Below are positions 1-13,700 of a stretch of 64,000 nucleotides of DNA, one piece after another; position 1 is the stretch's first letter, and each line of letters starts with the position of its first letter. The stretch comes from Drosophila pseudoobscura (taxonomy: Eukaryota > Arthropoda > Insecta > Diptera > Drosophilidae). The translations under genes were made by a program, and so were the position numbers. The notes under the pieces are model-generated. The model saw only the letters and a list, made by a program, of their open reading frames with translations. It did no database searches and was not told the origin of the DNA. The stretch spans positions 5,655,001-5,719,000 of the forward strand of contig NC_046681.1 in assembly GCF_009870125.1 (NCBI RefSeq), read 5' to 3'.

Positions 1-1499
1 TATCTGCCGATAGAATACTCCCCTTCTAGATAAATCAAGCAATGCCTTTCCCCTAATCTCTAGAAGAACTACAACAATCACTGCCACACCTTATCCCTCG
101 ACTTCGCCTTGGAGCTTCATTAAAGTGCAATGAACTTGGGGGTTACGTGCCCCTTCTCTCTCTGTGTGTGTTTTGCCCTCCTTTAATTTGGTTTCGGGTT
201 TGGGCCTTGTGCAACCCTCGTGCCTCGTGCCTTCCGCCTTGGCCAAAATGGCACTTAATTTAATGTTAAATTTATGTAAGACAGTCGGAGGCTAATAAAA
301 ACGCCTCAAACGCCGGGTCGCTGGTTCTAGCTCTGGCTCTGGCATATATACAAGTTTTATAGAGCGAAAGAGAAAGAGATTCACACTATTGTTTCGGGGG
401 AAAGAACAGGAAGAAAACACTAGCAACGGGCTACGGGCTACAGGAATGCAGGACATGGCCAGGATACGGGGAGGCCATGGGATAGTGTGGTATGGAAACG
501 GCCGTCGCATAAAATGGGTTAAACGAGTTGGCCTAAAAACGCAGTTGGAAAACGAGTTGCCGCAGTGGCAACTGTCAAGTGGCGACCAGCAGAAGACCAC
601 AGAAGAAGCCGAAGCAACGGCCACACAAATGCCGCAACGTAAACGTAAACACACACTCTTTTGCATGATTTAGGGCCATACGGAAAATGGCAATATATTT
701 AGAGAGGAAAGAGAGTGAGCTCACGGGAGTTCCTTCAGGATACTCCACATATTTAGCCCCTCCATTATGGAGTATGGAGGTGTGTCTCTCATCTGGAAAA
801 TCGATGAGGAAAATGTGATTAGCGCAGCAACGAGAAGCAGCTCCGGGAAGGCAGCACCAGTAGGCGGTTCCATCCATTTGCGTGTCTTCCATCTTCAATG
901 AAGTGGCACCCCCCCAATGCCAGGCGAAGGACAGGCGGAGGAGTAGAACCAATGACAGGCGGAAGAGCAGGCGGACAGGCGAGTGGAAAACTACAGAGTA
1001 GCTTAACAAATGAGTTTATTAATGAGCAAACTAAACCGGTTCCGAGAAAACGGACAGATCCCCGACATACCTGACATCAGTGGGTGGTGGTGTTCGGGAA
1101 AGTTTACTTTTACTTTAAGTTCAAAGGTTAAAACTGAAGGGGAATTAAAAAGAGCACTACTCGTGGCCGAAGCACTTTGTTTTTGATGTATTTGTAATAT
1201 AATAACTTTCTATACAAAGCAGTATCGGTTAAAGGTCATCTATTCATCTTTCATCTCAGGGAAAACTTTGGAAAAGAGACTTCTTTAGAGGTCACGCATT
1301 GTACTCGGGAAAATGTTAGTTCTAGGTAGGTTTACGTAGCTCCTTTATTGGATATTTTGTGGGAAGATACACCAAGCGTAAAAAGCCCTGCGCAACGAAT
1401 ACTTTTACTTGGATTCAAAAATGTATACCATTTTATTTGCCCCGAGAGAGTGAAAATATTAAAATGGAAGTTTCTCCCCTTAACCTTTGAAAGTTAATT

Positions 1500-1740
1500 A
1501 AGAGGGAAATTATTTATCTGAATGAATTTCATATTTAAATTAAATATATTTTAAACCGAAATTAAATATTTTAATATGTAAAAGAAATATATTTCAAATT
1601 TACATTAAAACTATTAATATTAAAAAAAGGAAATTCAAATTTTTAATTAAATATTTTAATATTCAAAACAAATATATTTCAAATTTAAATTAAATATTTA
1701 TATGTATATACATGTAAATTAAATATATTTCATATTTATT
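1500..1740. repeat. AT-rich imperfect tandem repeat
   Basis: A block containing ATTAAATATTTTAATAT, a short variable spacer and AAATATATTTCAAATTTA occurs at about 1561 and again about 85 bp later at 1646. A partial, shorter version follows near 1690-1735. The surroundings are almost free of G and C. It could be a matrix-attachment-like AT island or simply decayed tandem duplication. Confidence 0.6.
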
Positions 1741-4700
1741 TTTGTATATTTCGGTTGAGTATGTGCTGTTATAAAATAAAAGTTGTAATACATTATTCTA
1801 AAATCAAAGTTAGTTCTAGCTAATTTCACTATTTTCATATTTTAAAAACCGAATATTTTATGTAAATATTGTTTATTGTGTTTCTCTCAGCGTGGCTCTA
1901 TTTTGGTGAAACTATAAGTTCTAAGTTCCAAGCACTTAATAAATTAAGGTCTACCCTTAGAGACCTGTTCGTAGCTCTGTTTTGGAGGATAAGATATGAA
2001 GATATTTCTTAGTCGATTTTTCCTTAGTTCAAGTTTAGTTCCCCAAAAATCAGCCATTACCAGTGATATATCCTCTTGGTTCCAATCTGTTTACATATTT
2101 AAACAATTTCCTCATTCATTTTCGTTTTCAACATTCCCTTTGCTGCTGCATGTTTGATATTTTTCGCCAATTTTCGCCCAATTAAATGGTTTGCATGCCT
2201 CCAGCAAACAGCCGGAAAATCTACAATCCTTTTGTGTGCCCCAAGAGCCGGCAGTCGGTAGCCGGGACGGGACCGGTTACGGGCCTTTTCATTTATTAAA
2301 ACTGTCAGCGAGCGAGCGGCAGAAGCAACAAGCAGGCAGGAGGCAGAAAAGGCGACAGAAAAAAAAGAAGAGGACGGAACGACGACTGACTTATCGGCGC
2401 ACAAGAAGGACCGGAAGGAGCAGCCCCCTCCCACGCTCCCATTCGGCCCAGAGTCGCACACGATAACATTCTATGAATGGAATTCTGACAGCTTTATGGG
2501 CGTTACAAGCGCATTAATAAAAGTGTCGAACGTGGAGGAGGAGACGGAGGCGGAGGCAAAGGCATGCCCCAAAGCCTCGAGAGATGAGTTGGCACGCAAC
2601 CTTCAACTGTGTGTGTGTTTTCGCCGAGTTTTTCGCTGTTTCTGCTGTTACGCTTTTGGCCTTGTGAATGGCATTCGACACTCTCGAGTGGCAAAAGGAG
2701 GCCTCTCTGCTTCTTCGGACTGTGTCAAGGATTACAAGGGATAGACCCATCCATAGAGAGGCAGGACTTGCTCTTCTCCCCTCCCTCGTAATTACAAGAA
2801 ACAAAGCAGAGAAAAGCAAAAAGAGAGAAAGTATTACACACACACACCAACACACACACATCAATTATGCAACCGACAGTACGTCCCCCCAAGGAAATTC
2901 GTTCCATTTATTCTGCCTTTTTTACGAGTCAGAACAGAGCCTGTCGTTCATGAATTATGGCCACCATGAAAGTGAGTCCTTTTTGCGAAAAATAAAACCT
3001 AAGAAGTTAAAGCCTTAACTAGCCCGAACGTCGGACACTTTAGTCGGGACGAAGGGGGCCACTTTTCCAGCAAATGAAAATTCCCGCACAGCAAAACTTT
3101 CCACAGTTTGAGCGGAGAAAACGAGCGAGTGAGTGGCTAAAGGAAACGCAAGAAACGACAAACGAATGCAAATTAAATTAAGCACAAAACTTTGTTAATA
3201 TGCTAAACAAAAGTTTATGCCACATCGGCAGCATTGCCAGTGGCAGTGGGGGCTGGGAGAGGGAGAGGTGCCTCTAGTTACAGATTTTTAATTAAAGAAG
3301 CTACAAATTACAGGACAACAAACCAGAGGCGACACGGACCAAGCGGGGGGTCAACGGGAGTAGTTACGGAGATAATGTAGCCAAAGAGATGGAGAAACAA
3401 GAGTGCAAGACAAGAGAGAGACAGAGGGCTGGTTTTCGACTCGATTTTCTACACGAAAACGCCTTCAGACTCCACTTTATCCATAAGAGCACTGAGAAAT
3501 TTACCTGAAAAGAGTCGTTTATTTGTCCTTGTTGAGTTGTTGAGCCGCTTAAGCTTCAGATCCACTAGGAACTATATATCGTTGTGTTTTTCGCTTTGTA
3601 GATTGGATTATAATACCCTCTACCATATTATATCTACTACTAGTTCCCATCCCATTGTCTTTTAGTCAGGTTAGCTATCATTTTCCTCTAATATTAGGCT
3701 AATACCTATCTTTTCTGCACGTCGCGCGTCATGCGGCATTGCCCCTCGGTCGGTTGGGCTGGGTTCCTGCCGGCATTCGACCGCCTGACAGGCTTCCGCT
3801 TGGTGTTGCATTGCAGTCATTGCATATCCACAGAGAAAATACTTTTCCTTTTGGTAATTTCTCACAGAGAGAAGTTTTCCATTTCCTTTTTGGCAAGTAC
3901 TTTCTTTTATTTCCTTACCTTTCCGCCCATCATCATTAGTCACACACAGCGCTCCATCCACTAAGGCTGGGGTGTAATGGCTGTAATGCCTTGTTTTTGA
4001 ATTAGGGTCAGGTTAGAATTTTAGCCAAGGACCTCGAAATTCCACGCCTAATTATCGTACATAAAAAGCCAGGCCCGAAAGGACACCAAACAGCCATCAG
4101 CCCACAAAAAAATTTCACAAGAGAGAGGGAGCGAGAGGGGGAGGCAAAAAACTGTCAATTAGAAGCGTCGGCAATTACGCGAATATGTTGCCACCTCTGA
4201 AGCACTGTGGCACGGCTCTCCACCCTCTAAGGCCAGACCACACTCTGTCCTGCTGCGCCGCATTCCGTACTCCTCACTCCTCCCTGGGCTCTCCCTGGCC
4301 CTCCTCTTCTCCCTATTTACGAGGAGTACACTTTTCATTTAAATTGAACGAACACGTGCTTTTCGGCCACGGCATAAAATAGCGCGACTAAATTAAAAGT
4401 AAAACACGAACATAACGGGAGCAGTAGGGGAGTTGGGAGAGAGAATATATACCAGAAATAAAAATAAAAATATTAAATGGCTTCAACACTAAAGCGCAGA
4501 GCCGGCCTAACCGCTTGTTTATGGCTTTTCGCTTTTGTGTTTAGTGAATAGTTACCCCGGAAAAACGAGAGGGTATGATGCTTTTGGACAAGAGTTTGAA
4601 TGCAGGGGGAAAAAGTAGGAACTCCCTTAAGTGTGTGAAACCTTGATTCGAGGCTTTATTTTCATGAAGGCATACGAAAAAAATTAATCGAATGGGATAT

Positions 4701-7075
4701 GATAAATGATCTAGAACTGCTTTAGAAAAGTTTGATCGAACATCAAGGCATTTTTGAAATAATTTTGAAGTTTTTAAGTAAATTTTAAATAAATGTTGTC
4801 TTGCTTTTACGTTCTATTACCAAAGGGTACCATAAAGGATCTAAGTAGAATCTTTACCATAGAATAAATCATTAAAACAGGAACTCTTTATAGGAGAAAC
4901 TATGCAGTTTGTTAAGATATGAATGAATGAAAGGCCGAAGATCATATTACTAAATGATTTTATGGCTAAATCAGCTTCAAGTTTGGATGACTTTTTCCAT
5001 ATTTGTATGTATATCCGGACGTTGATATGAAATGACTGCATCTTTCAAGTGGTTGTGCAATTACTGCATCATCAAGTGGCCCATGTGACACCAACAGAAG
5101 GCTGTTACGCGGGGATTCCAGGCAAAACGCAGCCCTCCTCCCGCCCAACCAACCGAGGGGCACTGCCGCATGCCGCATGAGTGCGAAAGAGGCTTAAGTT
5201 CCTAAAGATAGTCCAATTAAGCCTCTACAAGATGTAGATTTATATATTTATGGCTATTAACTTTAGCAAATTCAAACGAAAATCGAATGCCAATAATCGT
5301 CTATCTACCACACAAACAATACTCATAGATTTCCCAGGGTATTAACTCATTCAGGCCCTAAGGGCAGGTTTTTCCACTTTGTTTTTTCCCCTATTTTCAG
5401 TCCCCTTTTGCTCTCTTTTCCTATCCTTTTGCATTCCTTCCCCATGCAAATTACATTTTATGCACGAAATTAGTTACCAAAAGGCAGCTCTGCTCTGCTC
5501 TGCTCTCGCAACGAAATAAAATGGCCGAAAAATGGTAAAAGCCATGAAACGAGTTTTGTGCAGACATGCATGGAATTTCGTTTTTGCACTCCGAGGACTC
5601 AAAGAGCACTGCATGGGGCAGGGCAGGGGCTGGCGGTGCGGCAGATGGCCGGGCACTAAATATATATTTTTGCAAATATATTCCCTGTTTTCCATGTTTT
5701 TGTGAGGAAGGGGCGCGGGGTGGCTCCAAAAACTAAAGCATACGCTTGGGGGCACGCTGCCGCCACTGCACTGACATCGATACTGAGCGGGGAAACAACA
5801 CCGAAAATGGAGTGGCGAGGGGGAGGAACAAGGACATGAACGATGGCACATACTATATACTATACGGTTGGACATTAGGAGCTTAAATGGCAGCAAAGAG
5901 CAATATGTGGGGGCTCCTGGCAGATGGCGGGAATACCAATTAAAATGACACCAACGCTTCGGGGAAAACAGCTTAACATCGATATGGAAATATGACGGAA
6001 ATGTTTAGAATTTAAGGCTATTTAATGGATTTTCAACACACATCAAACATGAACCCCCAACAAATTTCGAAGACTCCTTTAAGAAACGCATTTCCTATGC
6101 TTTTCCTTCAATAAAATAAGTAGCTTCCCCAACATTAGATGAGTTTAGTGGGCCACTCTCGATTCTCAATTGCCCTCGAGATGAGCTTTCCTCCTTTTTC
6201 CTCGGAGATCTTCCTTAAGCTCAAGAACCTCTTGCTCAAAGCTGCCTGCCTTGGCTGCCCTTTGAGGCTTATGGTTCCGTGGACTGCAATTGACAAATAT
6301 TACGCATTTTATCTCTCGACTAATGACGCCTTTTCACCCAGCAACCAGCAAACGAAAAGCTTTTTCTTTTTCGATTTTCAATTGATTTTCTTGTGGGTTT
6401 TTTTCCGACGATTTCTTTCGGGTTTTCTTGACTTTTTTCTTATAGGGGCTATAAATCCCCTTTCCATTTGTTCCTTTCTTTTCATTTCTTTTATTTCTCT
6501 GCTTATGACGTCTGTTGCGGAATTTCCACTCTGTGTGTGTGTGTGTGCGTTTCCTTTTTTTCGACAGTTTCACCAGAGAAATTTATGCGCCATTTTTTGC
6601 AGGCCAAAACTTTTCCATTGCATTTTTTTGGGGCCACAGTTTTTTTGGGTGCGCTTTTCCATCGGATTTTAAAGACGAAATCTTTAAGCCTGGCAATAAA
6701 AAATTACTTAATTAATGCAAATCTCAGCGGTATTCGAAATTGAATGAAATGAATGTTGAATGGAGACCCGATGCATACTTTGAATGATTTATTGTATGCC
6801 AGGGAAAAAGGAGTTTGAATGATTGATTGGATTCTATGGAGCACTACGAGTGCACCTATCGATTGCAATCGGAAATGAGCTTTCCTCGTAATTTATCAAT
6901 CTCAATGTCCCTTCCATAGTGTTGAAAATCTAATTGAAATATTAATTAAACCTTTTAAGCGGCTTGATGGCTGTACAAACAATAGATTTAATAACAATCA
7001 GTACTCCATTTGCCCGTTGCATTGAATGAGATATGAACCGCATGAATGGGAATATAATAATGTCTGTCTGAGTGA

Positions 7076-7076
7076 C

Positions 7077-7109
<33 letters not shown>

Positions 7110-7114
7110 GCCTG
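7076..7114. repeat. TCTG tetranucleotide microsatellite
   Basis: About nine uninterrupted CTGT/TCTG units lie in the intron, ending in the variants CCTG and TTTG. Similar TCTG tracts occur at 19410-19426 and 29960-29985. Confidence 0.9.
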
Positions 7115-10100
7115 TTTGTCGGTTGGCTATTCATCGATTTCACCTAATAGTGTGGCATGCTCTCGAGGGCATCCCCATCTATGCACCAGCCCCCGGCCAT
7201 GATATGGGCAATCGTTATTGATTTTCCCATCTAGCCGCCTGAACCACCTTTCAGGGGTGCCTGTCAGGCCCATTCCCCTCCCTCCCATTACCTGCCCCAC
7301 CAACCGTCGATGCATATTGAGTGCGCGACAATTTATGAGCTTTATGTGTCACTTCTGATGCCACTTTCACTGGCTTTTTCCACCCACACACACACACAGA
7401 TACTCGCATAATATATGTGTGTATGTATGGAAGAGAGGTCTAGGGAAAAGACAGAGTCACGCATACTTTGAGGAGGACCCCTGACGACGACGACGACGAC
7501 AGCCCAACCCTCCGCCAGAAAAACGACCCTCGACCCTCGAATAGAACGGAACGGAATGAAATGGACGTCTCAGTTACAGAAAAAACATTTGTTCTTGCCC
7601 CCGCTTTATCCCTCACTCTGTCCCTTTCGGTCTCTCATATCTGGGCATATCTAAACGGTAATTGCTTGCCAGGGTGTAGTTGGGTTTTATGACCCAGACA
7701 GCTGTTTTTTTTCAAAGATACCCTATAGACGTAGAGTGCAGGGATCTACGGTGAAAAGGACGATGTAGGAAATATGCTATTGGTCTATTATTTGGGAGAT
7801 CTAAAGTTCAAGAAATTACCTATCCGTATACCAAGTCTCATCACGATTGGACTGTATTTTGTTATTTCAAATGGTATATGGTATTCCCTGTAGTGTCCTC
7901 AGTTTTAAATATTTTGGGCTACTTTTTGGAATGTTTTTAAATATAGATATTATCTATCAATCGGCACACATTCATCACAATGGCATCATCCTAACAAACA
8001 GAATTACACAATATCATAATTAAAGCAAGCCTAATATCATTATTTGGGTTATTTCTTGGAGTAATAGGAAACCTATGCTATATTCGAAGCTCTGTTTCGT
8101 ATATCCTTCCCTCGAGCCTTAATCTTAGCCTTATTTGTATTACAAGAGCAGTTCGTATTTTATTCCGCATACGTTACTCCTTTTCCTAATCATAGAATGT
8201 GTTCCCCTTAAAAGAATGGTCATTGGAGGGTATCTTTTAGTTCAAATCCTGTACAAAATAGCCCTTTCATGTTCTGTTGTCTTTCTGTGATGACATTTAT
8301 TACTTCCTCGCCTTAAATCATGGCAGTTTTAAATCATAGCAGCATATAGCACATATCAAAGTGCTTTATGGCTTTAATCGCATTCGAAAATCACGCTGAA
8401 AAGCGCCAAAAATTGGTTAATTCATTAGTCTTTGCTCTCGTTTCGACCCTCCTCTTTGTTGTGCAATCAAAACCCGTCCCGAAGCCCCAGAGCCCCCAGA
8501 TCCCGTCGTATTCGTGGCGAGCTCTGGCTGCAAATTGATATTATTAAATTTGATGCCAAAGCAGAAAAGCTGAATGCAAAAGCCTGATGGTAATATTTGG
8601 GCTGTGCTTTTTCGCCAGCTAATGAAATTTAACTACCAAAAATTCTGTTCTATGCTCCTTTTTTTCTGCTAGAAGGAGATGAAAAGTTTGCCAAACACAA
8701 ACATAAATGGTAGAAAAATAGCAAAAAAAAAAAGCAGCGATGGAATGGACAGGGAGGTAATGTGTGAAAGAAATGAGTTTTGGGAATGGTTATGGAATGG
8801 CATGGTTTTTCGAAATGTACAGACGTTTATTTTGATAATAAAAATGGAAATCTGGCAAAATGCTAAAGGGAAAGTATAGTAAGGGTAGGGGATACGGCTT
8901 TTAACAATACAAAGAATCGATTCTGTAAAGATTTCTGTACTTCTTTAAAGATTTCTGTATCATAACTTTTTTGATAAATATTTGCCACCACCATTTCTCC
9001 TCGAACCGAAACCCCTTTTCTTTAGCAAACATTCCTTCTCCTGTCTTGCTCTTTCCTGCAAAATAAATAACATTATTTATTGCCGCACTCGGACACGCCC
9101 AATTAGTTTTGATATATGCGCCATATAGAAGCCAAACAGACATGACACTGCCTTCGTTCGTTCGGAGTCTCCAAGCAGCTTAGACATGCAATTCCATGGC
9201 CAGGACACTTGAGTGCTTGGAGGAGTGGAATGCACGTCCCGAGCACATCTTTTGTCATTTTAATTGAAAATTGTAGCCGTTTGTTGAAAGCAGAAGTGGT
9301 CGTTCTTTGACGCCTTTTCTGTTCCGGCAATCGTTGAAATTGTGGATTGTCTGTCTGTCAATAGACGGGCTTGGATCCATTGTTCGCCTTTGTCTGGGCT
9401 TCAACTGCCTTTGGATTCAGACGATTGTTTGCCCACTGATTTGGCATTTGTTTGGACAGCTCATTTCATAGCTTCAATCTGCATTAACTTTTACACTTTA
9501 TGCTTTCATCCGTCAATCAATATTTCATGGACAACTGCCCTTCGGCAAAGAGCTTTCCCACCCTCAATCCCCATTTTCCCTGAGCCCTGCTGTTGCCTGT
9601 AATTCCTTCAATCATTTTCGCACTTGAGTGGACTTTTGGCATCCTCCATATAAATTATATAAGATGTATCTGGAACAGTTTTAAGCGTCGACTTGCATAA
9701 ATTATCCATGGCCATTAAGGGGCCAAATGTAAATTAAGTATACGCCGTGTTGTTTCCGTTAACAGCTTCTTCTGTGCCCCCTGCTGCTGCTGCCGTGCTC
9801 TCGTTGCATATTGCTGTGGCAATTAGCGTTTTGCAGTCAGCAATGAATCATCTTTCCAGCTTATTTATGTGCAAGGGACAGAGGGACAGAGGTACCGGGA
9901 CCGTAAACAATTTGTCTGAAAAGTTGTTAAATTTAAAAATGCGTTTGTTTGTTTGTGATTTAAATATGTTTTTTTTCTAGGGAAATTTTGTAGGAGTTCA
10001 GGGCATTGTTCCGATTTTGGGGGCAGTTCTGTGTTTATTCAGAGATGTGGGAAATGATGCCAGATCTTTAGCTGCAGAATCGTACCTCAATATTATCCCT

Positions 10101-10148
10101 TTACATCTTAAACTAAATCACCAATCTACTCTCGCTATTCCTTTCCAG

Positions 10149-10744
10149 AATCCGCAATAGTCGAGGCTCTCTAGACAGCATTGGAACCGCCGCAAACGGC
10201 AGCTCTGCGGCCAGTCAGGCCAGCTCCAGCGGCGGCTCCACCACCCACAGCAGCAGCAACAGCAACAGCGCCGGCACCACCGCCAACCACAACAACAACC
10301 ACATCAACAACAACAACGGAGGGAAAATGGATGGCAGTCCACACCATCGTCCGGGATCACGCAATGGAAGGGATAACTGGAGCAAAATGCCAGAGCCGCT
10401 CAACGGCCAGAAGGGGGACAAATCGTCGGAGAAGTCATCGCCATCGCGCAGGAGCATGGGCGGTGGCAGCGGGGGATCCTCCAAGCAGGGTTCGCCCTCG
10501 TCTTCCTCCAGGACCAAGGGAGTCCCACCGAGTTTCGGGTATGTGAAGAGGGCCAATGGCAGCATGTCCTCCACTGCAGAGCAGCAGAATATTGTCATGA
10601 TGATGGCAGCCGGAGGCGGAGGAGGACCGCAGCAGGTCAATGGATTGCCCTGCGGCAGGACCGCCCATGTGTCGGCGGTGCCGAGGACAGCAAATGGTCG
10701 AAAGATTGCTCCCGGCACTCAGACATTGCCCAATGATATGAACA
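10149..10744 (+). CDS. sick: sick exon: S/N/H-rich low-complexity region (first exon in window)
   Basis: The acceptor TTTCCAG ends at 10148 and the frame begins after one leftover base with IRNSRGSLDSIG, so the upstream intron is phase 2. The exon runs through S, N and H-rich stretches, then GVPPSFGYVKR and a run of Met and Gly. The donor is AACA|GTGAGT at 10745, phase 1. Long Ser/Asn/His tracts here are typical of fly CAG/AAC-rich coding exons. The block is likely disordered and basic, as in the N-terminal half of NAV proteins. Confidence 0.9.
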
Positions 10745-13700
10745 GTGAGTGGACCCTGAAGGACACTTGGGTTATTGGTATGCTAATGCTGTTTTCCTCC
10801 ACAGAGCTACCACCAAACACACAGTGTCGCAGCTTCTCACTGACGGGACCCACAGCGGCACAATTGAGTCAATCGATACGCGAGCGTTTGGCCACAGGAT
10901 CGCACAGTTTGCCCAAACCGGGCAGCGATATGCATGTCTTTCAGCATAGGTAAGTATAATCCCCACGAGTATAATCGATATTCAAATCAATTTTCGATAA
11001 AAATATCGCTTAAAATATAAAAATCGAAGAGTTTTCTGAGGAAAAAGTGGAATATCTCTGGGTTAATTAATTCAAGAGTTTTTTTTGTCTGAAATGATCG
11101 ATTTATCGATATAAATTTCGATACAGATATTCAAATCATTTTCTTGCCTATCATTCATGGCTTAGTGCCTATGATAAGATAATTACTGCTGTCCAATGCG
11201 CTATAAATGTCGATATTTATCGAACGGTATTGAATTTCATTTCTAAGATAGAAAAATGTATTTATTTTATTTATAAATAAAACAAAAAATGTCCAACACT
11301 CTATAAATATCGATATTTACCGAAACTAATCGATTTTTATCGATAAACGTTGCAACATAATTTTGTTTAGTTACAAATATCACAATTTTCTTAGATATTC
11401 TTTTTTGATGAGGTTCTGCAAGCTAGTAATAGCCTTTTCATCAAAATTAATAGATGTAATCGATAATTACATCAAATCCGATAATAAAATCGATACCGAT
11501 AGACACATATATCGAAGATTTCTTAGGAATACCGTTCTTCCAAGCAAACAATCATCCATATCTTTATGGAATACACATTAATATCCAATTCTTTTCCCTT
11601 CCAAAAGAATGTCCAATCGCCCTGGCACCCGTCACGATGGCTCTCTCTCCGACACCCAGACCTATGCCGAGGTCAAGCCCGAATACAGTTCGTATGCCAT
11701 GTGGCTGAAGCACAGCAATACGGCCGGATCACGTCTCTCGGATGGCGATGCCATTGAGCAGCTGCAGATTGGATCGCCAGCGATGACCCGTCACGGGCAC
11801 AAGATGATCCACAATCGATCGGGAGGAGGACCCCCTGGGGGACAAATGCCCATGCAGGGAAATGAGTCGCCCTACGTGCAGAGTCCTCGCATGAATCGGA
11901 GCAATAGCATCAGGTGGGTTCTTCGATCTAGCCCTCATCCTTTTTCCCTGCATGTTTTATCTTCTATGTGTCTCTTTTTCTCCGTATTTTCTCCTCTTTG
12001 TTGTTTGGTTTTACCTTTGAAAAGCTACTTGCAAGAAAGGACATATCCAAGGTGACCAGAAAAGCGTTTTCCTTCGCACTTTTTTCGCACATTTCATCCA
12101 CACAGGAGTTTAAGTTTCGTTTTGCTTTGCCACGCCCCAAAAGGAATCGAAAACAATCAGCAGCCTCTCAGCTTTTGCCACTTTTTCCCAGTCAGCAATT
12201 TGCATTTTACATGTTGCATACTTGATAACAAAGTGCCACACACGGGCCACACACAGGCAGCGCCAGTGGCGGCAGAGACGTGTTTCGTGTGTGTCTGGGA
12301 CTCTGTTGCACTTGTCGCAGAAGTCTTTCTCCCAGGCATTAGACGACGAGTGTAGTGTTCATTATGTACTTGGGGCAACAGGATGTATAAACAGGATGGA
12401 AATATGTTTAGAGGGAAAGTTAAAGGATCAAAAGATGTGGAATACAAAATTGTAGGATGCACATAGATACATAATGGAATGACGTGGGACTTATTAGTGA
12501 TCTGTAAAGGATTAAAGGATACTTTGTGAAAGTTTGCTATATTTTGATAAGCCATCCCCTTTTCCCCCCTATGGATTAGCATAACTTGGAATTAATCTTC
12601 TGGAAAAAGTTGTAATTTCATTAAAAACCTCGACCTTTTCCATTAGTGGCCCAAAAAGTATTAAAAACTTGTCATCTAATCTACATAAGCTTCTTAACTC
12701 CACTTTGCATACAGGAAAAGCCTTTTCTAAATTGTTTTTCCAGGGTACAGGGACAGGCAAAGGGTCCTGTGTCTTTGCTCTCTGCATATTTGATAGATTT
12801 ACGTACACATTTTCCTGTACTGTACCACTCTTCATCTCCACTATATTTTCCACATTCGCTGCCTGCCTTTCTGCCTGCCTTCAAGTATGCAAACAGTTTT
12901 TCTTGTTTTTTTTTTTTTTGACATTCCCGTACATACATTTTCCTCCGCGGGAGGCTAAATGCCAGCCCAAAACCCAAGTCACCTTCGGGTTCTCGGGGGT
13001 CGTGGGTCGTGGGCCGACATATGCTTGTTTACCCATGTGTCGCTGCTCTTCTGCATATTTTAAAGTTTTCACTTAAAATCGTTCATGGCCCGTGAGGGAG
13101 GAGGAGGCGCCAAACGACACGCCCATATATCGTTAAAGAGAAAAGTTCTCAGGTTCCCGCAGACAATGTGAAAGTTCTTCGGGTAGAAACACAGGAGGAA
13201 CAGAGTACACAAAAAAAAAACCGAAGAAACAGAGAAAATGGCAAATGGAAAACGTGGAAAAAGGCAACCGAGTGCCGGAGGAAGGTGTTTGTGGATGGCC
13301 AGATTATTATTTGACATGTCAATAGGTTTGCTGAACCTTTGACTTGAACGGAGTTGCTCTTCTCTTCCACCAGTACTCCTTTTTTTGGCCTTTGGCCCTG
13401 GCTGGGACTCCTCTGCGACTCCACTGCGACTCCACTGCTACGCTGTTGTTCTGCTGTTTGCCACGTCAGCGGCGGCCACTGCAGTTGGGTGCCGACACCG
13501 AAGTCAAGTCAAGTGCTTCATTAAAAATTGTTCCACAGCTGCAGAAAAAAATGGCAACGCCAGTCTCTGGAAATGCCAGTGGAAAAATGTGAACAACAAG
13601 AGGGAGCTCTGGGAAAAACAGCTGAAGTTTAAATTGGAAAAAAATTCGGAGAAAACAGAAGGTGGTTATTAATTGGGGTTTATATAGAAGGAGCAGTTTT

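Larger units (their letters stand above)
1..10148 (+). other. sick: sick intron or 5' flank, no coding exon seen
   Basis: The first sick exon in the window opens with an acceptor and a partial codon, so this stretch is the 3' part of an upstream intron. Open frames here are short, T-rich or run through microsatellites, and none has both splice sites and coding-like composition. Visible content is an AT-rich repeat block (1500-1740), a TCTG microsatellite (7076-7114), a short GT run near 6532-6547 and a GAC run near 7486-7501. I see no RNA gene or transposon that I can name. Upstream sick exons must lie outside the window or be too short to recognise. Confidence 0.6.

Noticed and set aside
6139..6672. 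177-codon plus-strand frame rich in Phe
   Set aside because: Produced by T-rich intron sequence, with no codon bias or splice sites.
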